From assembly GCA_963798805.1 (NCBI GenBank), contig CAWCVC010000015.1:186001-250000 (forward strand): a stretch of DNA of 64,000 bases. The letters are read 5' to 3'. Shown piece by piece: positions 33,454-42,295 of this stretch. The position numbers and the translations under genes are program-made. The notes below the pieces were generated by a model that was given only the letters and a program-made list of their open reading frames with translations, was not told where the DNA came from and ran no database searches. Position 1 is the first letter of the stretch, and each line of letters starts with the position of its first letter. The DNA is from CAVZCK01 sp963798805 (GTDB taxonomy: Bacteria > Pseudomonadota > Alphaproteobacteria > Rhizobiales > Rhodomicrobiaceae).

Positions 33454-34008
33454 TCACTCGCGGCCGGTTTTCACCTGCACATTTTCGAACTCGGCCCGCA
33501 CCGGCTTGGCATAGCGGCGGCCGTTTTTCTTGTCGTGCCGGGGAAAGGTGGGGGCGGCGATATCGATCCGGAAAGTATAAACGCCGTCGCCAGGGACAGC
33601 CCAGTTGCCGCCATAATGATAGAGACCCGGATGCCAGAGGAAGGGCATTTTCCTGCTGCCGATTTCGCGGCCATTCTCATCGATCACTGTCACGAGCACA
33701 TCGAGCTCGGGAATGAAGCGATGATCTCCGGCGTCCATGACGGCGATCTCGATATGGCAGTTCTCGTCCTCTCCGGGCTTGACCCATTCCAGCGAGCCGT
33801 TGCGGAATTCGTACATGCCCTCGGCCCGTTCCTGAGCGAAGGCGACGATCATGTCGCCGGCCCGCTTCAGGCCGCCCGTATGCGCCACGACGCTGGCCAT
33901 ATATTCGACCGAATTGGCGTAGGCGACGCCCGTCTGTCTTGCCAGACCGAGCTGCGCGCGGTCGGCTTCGTCTGAGGGCTGCTCGCGGATTTCGGAAGAT
34001 CGGCTCAT
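33454..34008 (-). CDS. Tp34/P19-family iron-binding protein
   Basis: A 184-residue protein whose core EYMASVVAHTGGLKRAGDMI, CHIEIAVMDAGDHRFIPELD, PFLWHPGLYHYGGNWAVPGD and APTFPRHDKKNGRRYAKPV matches the Fe2+ transport-associated Tp34 family (iron transporter substrate domain). The Glu, His and Met/His side chains in these segments are the metal ligands in characterised relatives. Relatives are periplasmic, but no signal peptide is seen here, so this copy may be cytoplasmic or begin elsewhere. The usual partners (FTR1-type permease, ferredoxin-like membrane protein) are not adjacent. It may be a stand-alone copper or iron storage protein. Confidence 0.7.
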   Translation of the reverse strand: MSRSSEIREQPSDEADRAQLGLARQTGVAYANSVEYMASVVAHTGGLKRAGDMIVAFAQERAEGMYEFRNGSLEWVKPGEDENCHIEIAVMDAGDHRFIPELDVLVTVIDENGREIGSRKMPFLWHPGLYHYGGNWAVPGDGVYTFRIDIAAPTFPRHDKKNGRRYAKPVRAEFENVQVKTGRE

Positions 34009-34348
34009 TTCTTTGCGTCTCCATTGGCTGTTAGTGGATTAATGACAAGCGGCATGGCAGAGTTCCGAGAGAGCGCCAGCGCGAGGCTCGATGTGCGAAA
34101 TTTTCAATAATTTCAGTCTGGTCTGCGTACGTGAAGCGCGAAGTTTTTTTCCTAGGCGGAAATGACGAGGTGGCATCGATGCTTGCGGTGCCAATCGGCA
34201 ACGTTCAAACTGTCACCGCTGAAGTGAGAAAGAACACAGTTGCCGTTTGGGCCGCGCTTTGCAAGCATCCGGCCCGTGGTTCAGTGCCTCACAACGGGGC
34301 TCCAGACCGCGACGGAAATACCAGTCACTTGGAGGAGAGGAATAGAGA
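34009..34348. other. intergenic region upstream of tctC
   Basis: About 340 bases between divergent genes. It should contain the promoters of both the Tp34 gene and tctCBA, but no clear pair of hexamers or palindromes was recognised. A purine-rich site GGAGGAGAGG at 34332-34341 is the ribosome site for tctC. Confidence 0.45.
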
Positions 34349-35314
34349 ATGTTTCGTCATCTGCGATTGAGCGTTGCCGTGGGGTCGGCGCTTCTGGCTG
34401 GAGCAGCAGCGCTGGCAAGTCCGGCAGCGGCGGAGGACAAATATCCCTCGCGGCCGATCGAGCTCATCGTTCCCTTCGGGCCCGGCGGCGGCGCCGATCA
34501 GCTGGCGCGCCTGACCGGCAAGCTTCTGGAGCCGGTCGTCGGCCAGGGCATTCCGGTGGTGAACGTGCCGGGCGGCACCGGCGCGACCGGCATGGCCAAG
34601 CTGCTCGCCGCACCCGCCGACGGCTATTCGGCCGCCATCTATATCGCCGACACCCATGCCCTCTTGATGGGCAAGACACCGCGCTGGAAGGTGGAGGATC
34701 TCACCCCCCTCGCGGTGATGATCCAGGCGCCCTCCTATATCTTCGTGCCCAAGGACAGCCCCTATAAGAGCTGGGCCGATTTCCAGAAGGCGGCCAAGGC
34801 CGAGCCGGGCAAGCTGAAGGTGGCCACCGTCGGCTTCGGCAGCGTCGATGACGCCACCTTGAAGCATCTGGAGGCCAAGGGCGGCGTCAAGGTGGTGCAG
34901 GTGCCCTTCTCCAAGCCGAGCGAGCGCTATGTCTCGATCCTGGGCGGCCATGCCGACGCGCTTTACGAGCAAGCCGGCGACGTCGCCCAGTTCATCAAGA
35001 GCGGCCAGATCCGGCCGATCCTGATCTTCGGCGAGAAGCGCTCGGAATTCTTCAAGGACGTGCCGGCCTCGGCCGAGTTCGGCTACAAGGTGGCGCTGCC
35101 GCAATTCCGCTCCATCGTGGTGCGCTCCGGCACCCCGGCGGACCGGGTGAAGACCCTCTCCGATGCCCTGGCCAAGGTCGCCGCCTCGGACGAGTACAAG
35201 GCGTTCCTCAAGGCCCAATATGCCGATGAGGACAGCTTCCTGTCCGCCGACAAGGCCAAGGACTATCTGAAGGATCAGCTCGAGGATATGAGGAAGGCGA
35301 TCTCCGGCAGCTGA
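34349..35314 (+). CDS. tctC: tripartite tricarboxylate transporter substrate-binding protein (Bug family)
   Basis: A 321-residue periplasmic protein. It has a signal peptide (LSVAVGSALLAGAAALASPA ending AAAEDKYPS) and the Bug-family start YPSRPIELIVPFGPGGGADQ, followed by VVGQGIPVVNVPGGTGATGM and DDATLKHLEAKGGVKVVQVP. It captures a carboxylate and hands it to the TctAB permease, whose genes follow in order. A strong ribosome site (GGAGGAGAGG) precedes the ATG at 34349. Codon use is very GCC/CTG-biased, matching the next two genes. The ligand could be citrate or another small carboxylate; it cannot be read from the sequence. Confidence 0.92.
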   Translation: MFRHLRLSVAVGSALLAGAAALASPAAAEDKYPSRPIELIVPFGPGGGADQLARLTGKLLEPVVGQGIPVVNVPGGTGATGMAKLLAAPADGYSAAIYIADTHALLMGKTPRWKVEDLTPLAVMIQAPSYIFVPKDSPYKSWADFQKAAKAEPGKLKVATVGFGSVDDATLKHLEAKGGVKVVQVPFSKPSERYVSILGGHADALYEQAGDVAQFIKSGQIRPILIFGEKRSEFFKDVPASAEFGYKVALPQFRSIVVRSGTPADRVKTLSDALAKVAASDEYKAFLKAQYADEDSFLSADKAKDYLKDQLEDMRKAISGS

Positions 35315-35416
35315 CGGGGGTTTGCCAAGCAAGACAGGCCCGGAAGCGTGACGAAGCTCAGGCTTCCGGGGAGCCGACCCGACGATGGGCCGCCGCGCTT
35401 GGGCGGCCGGGAGACG

Positions 35417-35941
35417 ATGATGGGGCAGAAACGCCTGCTGACGGCTTTCCCTTATATCCTGCTGCTCGCCGTGGCGGCCTGGTTCTATCATATCGCCATG
35501 CATATCCAATATACCGCAAGGCCGGGCGAGCTCGGCCCCGACTTCTGGCCGCGGCTGGTGCTCGCCATGCTGATGGTGATCTGCGCCATCCATATCGGCC
35601 GGGTGCTGATCTTCGGCGCCGGCGAGGCAGCCGGCGCGGCGGGTGAGGACGCCGAAGAAGGCGAGGCGCCGCGCCAGCTCTTCCGGCTCGGCCTCGGCAT
35701 CGCGGTGACGGTGGCTTACGGCGCCCTCATCACCATTTTCGGTTTTCCCCTGACCACGGCCGCCTTCATGATCCTGTTCGTCTATGCCGGCGGCTATGAC
35801 CGGCATCTGCCGATCTGGCTGTCGAGTCTTGCCGGAGCGGTGATCCTCACCGTGCTGTTCCGCTCGCTCGTCTATGTCTCGCTGCCGCGCGGCGTGCCGC
35901 CATTCGATGCCATCACCGACATTCTCATGAAGCTGTTCTGA
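35417..35941 (+). CDS. tctB: tripartite tricarboxylate transporter small membrane subunit TctB
   Basis: A 174-residue protein with four hydrophobic helices (LTAFPYILLLAVAAWFYHIA, FWPRLVLAMLMVICAIHIGR, LGIAVTVAYGALITIFGFPL, SSLAGAVILTVLFRSLVYVS). The ending VSLPRGVPPFDAITDILMKL is the TctB hallmark. ATG at 35417 follows GGGAGACG; an alternative GTG start at 35348 would add 23 unconvincing residues. It lies between tctC and tctA with short gaps, as in other tct operons. It has no catalytic part; it assembles with TctA. Confidence 0.88.
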   Translation: MMGQKRLLTAFPYILLLAVAAWFYHIAMHIQYTARPGELGPDFWPRLVLAMLMVICAIHIGRVLIFGAGEAAGAAGEDAEEGEAPRQLFRLGLGIAVTVAYGALITIFGFPLTTAAFMILFVYAGGYDRHLPIWLSSLAGAVILTVLFRSLVYVSLPRGVPPFDAITDILMKLF

Positions 35942-35979
35942 GAATGCTCACCCCTTCCCAAGCGTGACGGGTACCGGCC

Positions 35980-37497
35980 GTGGATAGTCTCCTCCAGCTT
36001 GCCTCCGGCATCCTGACCTGCCTCCATCCCTTCAATTTCTTCGTGCTGATGGTCGGCATCGTCGTCGGCATGGTGATGGGGTTCCTGCCCGGCCTCAACC
36101 TGGTCATCGGCGTGCTGCTGGTCCTGCCCTTCACCTATAAGATGGACGTCACGCCCGCCCTCATCCTGCTGTCGGGGCTCTATGTGGCCGGCACCTATGG
36201 CGGCGCCTTCACCGCCATCCTGTTCCACATTCCGGGCGACCCGATCCATGTGCCTTTCCTCTGGGACGGCCACGCCATGGCCAAAGCCGGCCGACCCTCC
36301 ATGGCCTTGGGCTGGACCTTGATCGCCGCCCTCGGCGGCGGCCTCATCTCCGCCGTGATCATGGTGATGCTGACCAAGCCGGTGGCCCATTTCGCGCTTC
36401 AATTCTCCTCGCCGGAATATTTCACCATCGTGCTGTTCGGCCTCGCCTCGGTGGTCTCGCTCGCCCGTGGCTCGCTGGTGAACGCCCTCATCAGCCTGTG
36501 CCTCGGGCTCGTCATCGCCAGCGTCGGCACCGACACCACCTATGGCGCCGCCCGCTTCACCTTCGGCATGCCGATCCTAGCCGACGGCATCGAGTTCCTG
36601 GTGGTGATGGTGGGCGCCTACGGCGTCGGCGAGGTGCTCGCGCGCGTCGAGCGCGGCTTTGTCAGCGCCCGCGTCGAGACCTCCAAGACCTCCAAGACCG
36701 AGCTGCCGACCTTGCGCCAGTTCAGCCGGATCAAGGGCATGTTCCTCAGAAGCACCATTCTTGGCACCATCATCGGCATCATCCCCGGCGCCGGGGCGAC
36801 CATCGCCTCTTTCGTCAGCTATGGCATCGAGGGCCAGATCGGCAAGCGCAAGGCGCTGATGGGAACCGGCATCGAGGAGGGCATCGTCGCCCCGCAAGCC
36901 GCGGCCACGGCATCGGTCGGGGGCGCCATGGTGCCACTGCTCGCCATCGGCATTCCGGGCAGCGGCGCCACCGCCGTCATGCTCGGCGCCTTCATGCTGC
37001 ACGGCGTGCAGCCCGGCCCGCAGGTGTTCCTGACCTCGTCGGGCATGATCTATGCGATCTTCGCCTCGATCTTCCTGTCGCTGATCATCATGTCGGTGCT
37101 CGGCTATTTTGCCATCCGGCCGCTCGTCGCCATTCTCGAGCTGCCCGAGGCCATCGTCTCGGCCTTCGTCATGGCCTTCTGCTTCATCGGCGCGCTGTCG
37201 ATCCGCTCCAATGTCGTCGATCTCTGGCTGATGATCGCCTTCGGCATCCTCGGCTACATCTTCGAGCGGCTCCGCTTCCCGATCGCACCGATGGTGCTCG
37301 GCGTCATTCTCGGGCCGCTGGCCGAGGAGAGCTTCCTCAATTCGATGATCAGCTACGGCAATGACTGGACCGTGTTCGTCACCCGGCCGATCTCGGGCGT
37401 GCTGGTGCTGCTCACCGTGCTTGTGCTGCTCATCCCGCTCTTCGGCGCCATCCGCTTCCGTCCGCAAATCGCCGAGGAGGCCCAAAGCGGGGCCTGA
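35980..37497 (+). CDS. tctA: tripartite tricarboxylate transporter large permease TctA
   Basis: A 505-residue polytopic permease with about 12 hydrophobic helices. Signature segments are MVGIVVGMVMGFLPGLNLVI, IFHIPGDPIHVPFLWDGHAM, GTIIGIIPGAGATIASFVSY, EEGIVAPQAAATASVGGAMV and FPIAPMVLGVILGPLAEESF. The two GxxPG...(G)xxxA repeats are typical of the TctA family, and the conserved Pro-Gly-x-Gly turns would line the substrate path. GTG at 35980 is used as start because it precedes the first helix. With tctC and tctB it forms a complete secondary transporter driven by proton or sodium gradients. Confidence 0.93.
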   Translation: MDSLLQLASGILTCLHPFNFFVLMVGIVVGMVMGFLPGLNLVIGVLLVLPFTYKMDVTPALILLSGLYVAGTYGGAFTAILFHIPGDPIHVPFLWDGHAMAKAGRPSMALGWTLIAALGGGLISAVIMVMLTKPVAHFALQFSSPEYFTIVLFGLASVVSLARGSLVNALISLCLGLVIASVGTDTTYGAARFTFGMPILADGIEFLVVMVGAYGVGEVLARVERGFVSARVETSKTSKTELPTLRQFSRIKGMFLRSTILGTIIGIIPGAGATIASFVSYGIEGQIGKRKALMGTGIEEGIVAPQAAATASVGGAMVPLLAIGIPGSGATAVMLGAFMLHGVQPGPQVFLTSSGMIYAIFASIFLSLIIMSVLGYFAIRPLVAILELPEAIVSAFVMAFCFIGALSIRSNVVDLWLMIAFGILGYIFERLRFPIAPMVLGVILGPLAEESFLNSMISYGNDWTVFVTRPISGVLVLLTVLVLLIPLFGAIRFRPQIAEEAQSGA

Positions 37498-37787
37498 CCG
37501 TGGTGGAGGCACTCTGAGCGCCCGTCGAGATCGAAGACCAAATTTGCATTTTTCATAATATATCTCAGTATCCATAATTCATGTCCGAGGTATTTTTCCC
37601 ACAGATTTGAAACAGCTTTGAATAAATGCATAGGTGGTAACTCACGCTTGCGTGAACCTCGCATTCGGCCTAACACTTGGCAACAAAATGCGCGCATTCC
37701 TCCATTCCGCCATGATGGAGGGTATCAATGCGGGCATTTTCGATTTCTTGCGTTTGGGTACAGAGACGGGGAGGTATACTGGGTCAA

Positions 37788-38981
37788 ATGAAAAAAATAC
37801 TTTCAGGCGTACTACTTACGCTCAGCGCTCTCGTAATGATGCACCCGGTCGGGAAGAGCTGGGCGCAAGGCGCAGCCGCCGCCGCTCCGGCGGGACCGAC
37901 TTCCAGCTATGAGGAGCGCAAGCGCGAGACGAACGAGAACGTCGTCACGATTATCGCCTCCGGCACCGCAAGTCCTTACACGATCTTCGCCGAGGACATG
38001 CGCAACGTTCTCGATCAGCAGAACGTCCCTGGCGGACTGCGTGTGCTCCCGGTCCTGGGCAGAGGGGGCGGCCAGAACGCTGTCGACGTGCTTCTGCTGA
38101 AGGGGATCGACATGGGCATCATGGAACAGAGCGACGTCCAGATTGCCAGCAAGAAAGATCCCACTGTCTTCGCCAACGCCGACGAGCGTCTTCGCTACAT
38201 TACCAAGCTGGCCAATTCGGAATTTCAGATCCTCGCCCTCAACGAGATCAAGACCGTCAAGGATCTGGCGGGCAGGAAGGTCAACTGCTTCAAGAAAGGC
38301 AGTTCCACTCGCATTGCTTGCGAGAGGATCTTCAGTACTCTGGGCATCAATATCGACGAGGTGAATTACGACCAGGCGGTGGCAAATCAGAAGATGAGGT
38401 CCAAGGAGATCGTTGCGACCATCCGCTTCGCCGGCGCTCCGCACAACGCCTTCAAGAGCTTCACCGCCGCTGACGGCGTGCACTTTCTGGCGATTTCGCC
38501 CGACGTCGTACCGGAGCAGGCATTCAATAAGCTGCTTACGGTCTATTCTCCGGCTCTCCTGAAGAACGAATATTATCCAGAACTGGTGCCGGCCGACAAA
38601 CCGGTTCCGACAGTCGCTGGCGCGATGCTGCTCGTGGTCTACAATTGGCCGCCCAACACCGAGCGCTATAACCGCGTTGCCAACTTCATCAACGAGTTCT
38701 TCTCCAACATCGAGAAGTTCGCAACGCCCGGTCACCATCCGAAATGGAAGGAGATCAACCTCGCCGCCACCGTGCCCGGCTGGACCCGGTTCAAGCCGGC
38801 GCAGGACTGGCTCGATAAATGGCGGCAGGCCGAGAAGGACGCCACCTCGGAAATGCGCACTGCCTTCGATACCTTCGTGAAAACGCGCAGCGGCATTGTC
38901 GGCCTGTCAGGGCAGCAGCGCGAGGTGCTGTTTTCTCAATTCATGCGCTGGTGGAACACAAAGAAAACATCGCAGCGTTAA
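37788..38981 (+). CDS. TAXI-family TRAP transporter substrate-binding protein (intact copy)
   Basis: A 397-residue exported protein. The signal is MKKILSGVLLTLSALVMMHP, ending near SWAQG. The TAXI core is NVVTIIASGTASPYTIFAED, QNVPGGLRVLPVLGRGGGQN, AVDVLLLKGIDMGIMEQSDV, LAGRKVNCFKKGSSTRIACE and MLLVVYNWPPNTERYNRVAN, followed by a C-terminal segment KWKEINLAATVPGWTRFKPA. Compared with typical TAXI proteins (about 320 residues) it has an extra C-terminal ~70 residues, shared with the pseudogene copy at 3467-4575. TAXI proteins deliver ligands to fused TRAP permeases; none is encoded here. ATG at 37788 is chosen because it begins the signal. The next gene, 153 bases on, is the Sel1/cadherin-like partner. 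Confidence 0.85.
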   Translation: MKKILSGVLLTLSALVMMHPVGKSWAQGAAAAAPAGPTSSYEERKRETNENVVTIIASGTASPYTIFAEDMRNVLDQQNVPGGLRVLPVLGRGGGQNAVDVLLLKGIDMGIMEQSDVQIASKKDPTVFANADERLRYITKLANSEFQILALNEIKTVKDLAGRKVNCFKKGSSTRIACERIFSTLGINIDEVNYDQAVANQKMRSKEIVATIRFAGAPHNAFKSFTAADGVHFLAISPDVVPEQAFNKLLTVYSPALLKNEYYPELVPADKPVPTVAGAMLLVVYNWPPNTERYNRVANFINEFFSNIEKFATPGHHPKWKEINLAATVPGWTRFKPAQDWLDKWRQAEKDATSEMRTAFDTFVKTRSGIVGLSGQQREVLFSQFMRWWNTKKTSQR

Positions 38982-39134
38982 AGATCTAGACCGTAGCATT
39001 CCGGGAGCGACGCAAGAGGTGACGGCCTTGTTCCACGGTGCAGCGCATGTATCCCGTCCGGGAGGCGTTTAAAATTGCGGCGGCGATCAGGCACAGTAAC
39101 GCCCGTCTCGAAAGGCCAGATCGGCTGTGTCGAA

Positions 39135-39998
39135 ATGATACCAGCTTCGTGCCGGCGGAAGCAGGAAAAAGCGTCGCGCGTGCGGTGCTTCTCCTGCGCT
39201 TCGAAGGTGCTCATCTGCGGTGCAATCTGGCTCTCTTCGAGCGCGGTCGTGAGCGACGCGGCCCCGCCCGGACACGACCTCTCTGCGCTCGCCAATGTCC
39301 CGGCGGCTCAGCGGCAGCGGTCCAGTTTTCTATTGCTGGCACGCGCTCAGGTGGTCAGGATAAAGGTTGCCGATGTTAGCGGTGCCCCGGGGCATGCGGT
39401 CCCGCTCGATATTCAATTGCTCGGCGCCGGCGGCGAGGACCAGCTTCTGATTTTCACCGGTCTGCCGGACGGCGTCACGCTGAGCCCCGGTGGCAAGCTC
39501 GGCAAATTCTGGGCGGTGAACTCGAACGTCGTCTCTAACGTTACCTTGCAGGCGCCGCAGAATTTCTCCGGCAGTTTCACCATCACGGTCACGCAGAAAC
39601 AGGCCAGCTCTGCTGCTGAAAGCTCGGCCTCATTCAAGGTCAGCATCGGCGAGCCACCGATGACCGTTACCTCGGCCACGCACGCCGATCAGATCGAGGT
39701 CCAGAAGCCGCCACGTAACCCAAATCCGAATGAAGAGCGCATGCTTGCCCGCGCGAACGAGCTCTTCCAGAACGGCGACGTTTCCGGAGCGCGATCGATC
39801 CTGGAATATCTGGCCGTTGAAGGCAGCGCGGCAGCGGCCATGGCCATGGCGGAAACTTACGACCCGATCACCCTCGGCAAAATGGTGATCAAAGGCTTGA
39901 CGCCGGATGCGCAAAAAGCGCGCGAATGGTATTTGAAAGCTGAGACCCTTGGCGGCACCGAGGCGCGGGGCCGCCTCAACAATCTGGCTAATCGCTGA
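39135..39998 (+). CDS. secreted cadherin-like/Sel1-repeat protein, copy 2
   Basis: A 287-residue exported protein. A hydrophobic stretch (VLICGAIWLSSSAVVSDA) after a basic N-terminus is the signal. The middle domain has DQLLIFTGLPDGVTLSPGGK, LGKFWAVNSNVVSNVTLQAP and QNFSGSFTITVTQK, exactly the pattern of cadherin-like repeats of large RTX-type adhesins. After EVQKPPRNPNPNEERMLARA come Sel1/TPR-like units (GDVSGARSILEYLAVEGSAA, KAREWYLKAETLGGTEARGR). It is a paralogue of the 4603-5478 gene, in the same position after a TAXI gene. ATG at 39135 is used; the frame extends to 39075 with a TTG. It is the likely partner of the TAXI protein in the periplasm. Confidence 0.7.
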   Translation: MIPASCRRKQEKASRVRCFSCASKVLICGAIWLSSSAVVSDAAPPGHDLSALANVPAAQRQRSSFLLLARAQVVRIKVADVSGAPGHAVPLDIQLLGAGGEDQLLIFTGLPDGVTLSPGGKLGKFWAVNSNVVSNVTLQAPQNFSGSFTITVTQKQASSAAESSASFKVSIGEPPMTVTSATHADQIEVQKPPRNPNPNEERMLARANELFQNGDVSGARSILEYLAVEGSAAAAMAMAETYDPITLGKMVIKGLTPDAQKAREWYLKAETLGGTEARGRLNNLANR

Positions 39999-40243
39999 CA
40001 TCGCGCCGCCCTGTCACGGAGGAGCGCGATCCCACCCGACCGCGCAGCCATCGGCATTGCGATCGCGCGCTCAAAGACTTGAGAGAGCTTTGACATGCCC
40101 GCAATAACCTTCATGGACATGTTTAAGCTCTAATAAGGTTCAATTTTACTGCAAAAAACCTAAAAAATCAGCGGTACCCAAGCCTCATTGTTCACATTTT
40201 TCCCGTAAGTCCTTATAGGACTTCTCATCCACGGGTTATATCG

Positions 40244-42244
40244 ATGACCATATCGAGGCTTACCAAGTGGATCGGCGCGATCGTCATCCTTGGCTATCTC
40301 GGCACACTGATTGCGTCACAATACTCCATCAGTGTCCTGAAGGTCGGTTGGCCGATTTACAATCGGATCGCGATGGGCAAGGATCTGGTCGCGGATATCC
40401 TCCCGCCGCCGGCTTATCTCATCGAGTCCTATCTGGAGGCTACCCTCGCGCTTCAGGGCGCGCTTGACGCCACTCATTCACAATCCGATACGGATCTGGC
40501 AAAGCATGCGGAGCGTCTCAAGGCACTGCAGAAGGACTATGAGGACCGTCACACCTTCTGGCGGACCCAGGATCTCAGTGACGGGCTCAAGGCGGCGTTC
40601 CTGACCGGCTCCTACGAGCCCGGCGAGCAGTTCTGGAAGACGGTGAACGAGCGTTTCCTGCCGGCGCTGGCAAAGAACGACAAAGCCGAGGCGCGACGCG
40701 CCTATGGCGACATCACAAAGCTCTATCTCCAGCATCGCGCCCAGATCGACAAGACCGTCGAGATCGCCAACAAGGAGAACGACGCCTTCCTGCAGGATGC
40801 CGGCCGGCAGGAGACCGTTGATGTTGCCGTGATGTGGGCTGTGGCCCTGCTCGTCCTGGGCCTCGTGGTCGTTGCCGCGGCGGGCGTGCTGTTCAGGATC
40901 GTCGGTCCCGTGAACAAGCTGAAAGAGGTCATGGGCGAACTCGCCTCCGGCGATCACAATCTCGACCTGCAATTTACATCGCGCAGCGACGAGATCGGCG
41001 AGATGGCGCGCGCCGTCGACGTCTTCCGCACCAATGCGATCGAGCGCGAGCGGCTCGAAGCCGCCGCCAAGGAAACGCGCGAGAAGGAGGTGCTTCGACA
41101 GCAGGCGCTCGATCGCTATCTCCTCATCTTCAAGGACGCGATCACGCAGAATCTCGAAATCCTGCTGCAGGAGGTCGACAGGCTGAGGCACTCTTCCGGT
41201 TTGCTGCTCTCGTCCGCCGATCAGAGCAGCCGCGAAGCCGGATCTGCGGCAAATTCCTGCTCCGAAGCGGCCTCGAGCGCCCAGGCGGTTGCCGCAGCGA
41301 CCGAAGAGCTCAATGCCTCGATCCGCGAAATCGCCGGTCAGGCGCAACATACGAGCTCAATCGTCGGCGAGACCACGGAGAAGGCGAAGGTGACCGATCA
41401 GGAGGTCGGCAAGCTCACTGAGGCAGTTAACAAGATCGACAGCGTCATTACGCTCATCCGCACCATCGCCCAGCAGACCAACCTGCTCGCGCTGAACGCT
41501 ACCATTGAATCGGCACGGGCAGGGGAGGCGGGACGTGGCTTCGCCGTGGTTGCTGCCGAGGTGAAGGCGCTGTCGGAGCAGACCGCCAAGGCGACCGAGG
41601 AAATCGCCCAGCAGATCCAGACCGTCCAGGTTACGACGGAAACGGCGGCGACCGCGATCCGCGCCATCGGCTCGCAGGTCGGTGAGATCCACAGCCTGGC
41701 GACGTCGGTCGCCGCGGCCGTCGAAGAGCAGCAGGCTGCCACCGCCGACATTGCGCGCAATGTGCATATCGCGGCGACCGGCAGCCAGGAGGCCGCGGAA
41801 AGCTCACGCATCGTCACCGAAGTCGCCGAGCAGACCGGCTCCGAAGCGAAGCAGGTGTCCTCGGCATCCGATCAGCTCCAGGCGGTGTCGACGGCTGTGC
41901 AGAAAGCCATTCAGGATTTCATAAACGCCGTCTCCTCCGACCTGCACGAGCGTCGCCATGCTGCGCGCCGGTCCGTCGAGAAGGCGATCATCATCACCAG
42001 GAATGGTGATCGTCACGAATCCAGGGCGATCAATGTCAGCGAGACTGGAATGAGGGTATCCATCGTGAACGGCCTCACCTTTGGCGATACCGTCTCGGTC
42101 GATTTCGGCTTCGGTCGCGCTCAGGCGAAGGTCGTCTGGCTCACGCCGGAGGCTTGCGGGCTGGAGTTCGTGAAGTCTGTGAGCCCGGAGGTGATCGCCG
42201 ATCCACGCTGGAAGCAGGAAAACGAAGGGAGGCGCGCCGCCTGA
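40244..42244 (+). CDS. methyl-accepting chemotaxis protein fused to a PilZ domain
   Basis: A 666-residue protein. Membrane helix 1 (about residues 10-28) and helix 2 (about 196-222, VMWAVALLVLGLVVVAAAGV) flank a ~165-residue helical periplasmic sensor. A HAMP domain (RIVGPVNKLKEVMGELASGD) and the MCP coiled coil follow, with the signalling tip IRTIAQQTNLLALNATIESA at about residue 405. The C-terminal ~100 residues form a PilZ domain: ERRHAARRSVEKAIIITRNG (RRxxxR) and INVSETGMRVSIVNGL (the N/DxSxxG motif), which bind cyclic di-GMP. It could therefore couple ligand sensing and c-di-GMP to the CheA pathway. It follows the TAXI/Sel1 pair by 245 bases. No che genes are near. Confidence 0.9.
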   Translation: MTISRLTKWIGAIVILGYLGTLIASQYSISVLKVGWPIYNRIAMGKDLVADILPPPAYLIESYLEATLALQGALDATHSQSDTDLAKHAERLKALQKDYEDRHTFWRTQDLSDGLKAAFLTGSYEPGEQFWKTVNERFLPALAKNDKAEARRAYGDITKLYLQHRAQIDKTVEIANKENDAFLQDAGRQETVDVAVMWAVALLVLGLVVVAAAGVLFRIVGPVNKLKEVMGELASGDHNLDLQFTSRSDEIGEMARAVDVFRTNAIERERLEAAAKETREKEVLRQQALDRYLLIFKDAITQNLEILLQEVDRLRHSSGLLLSSADQSSREAGSAANSCSEAASSAQAVAAATEELNASIREIAGQAQHTSSIVGETTEKAKVTDQEVGKLTEAVNKIDSVITLIRTIAQQTNLLALNATIESARAGEAGRGFAVVAAEVKALSEQTAKATEEIAQQIQTVQVTTETAATAIRAIGSQVGEIHSLATSVAAAVEEQQAATADIARNVHIAATGSQEAAESSRIVTEVAEQTGSEAKQVSSASDQLQAVSTAVQKAIQDFINAVSSDLHERRHAARRSVEKAIIITRNGDRHESRAINVSETGMRVSIVNGLTFGDTVSVDFGFGRAQAKVVWLTPEACGLEFVKSVSPEVIADPRWKQENEGRRAA

Positions 42245-42295
42245 CAGCCCAGATTGCCGCGAGAGGGCCGCGGGGTCTGAATGCCCCATGCCGCC

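Noticed and set aside
34131..34370. A GTG-started 79-codon frame before tctC
   Set aside because: It overlaps the tctC ribosome site and start, has no recognised family and its end reads through into tctC out of frame.
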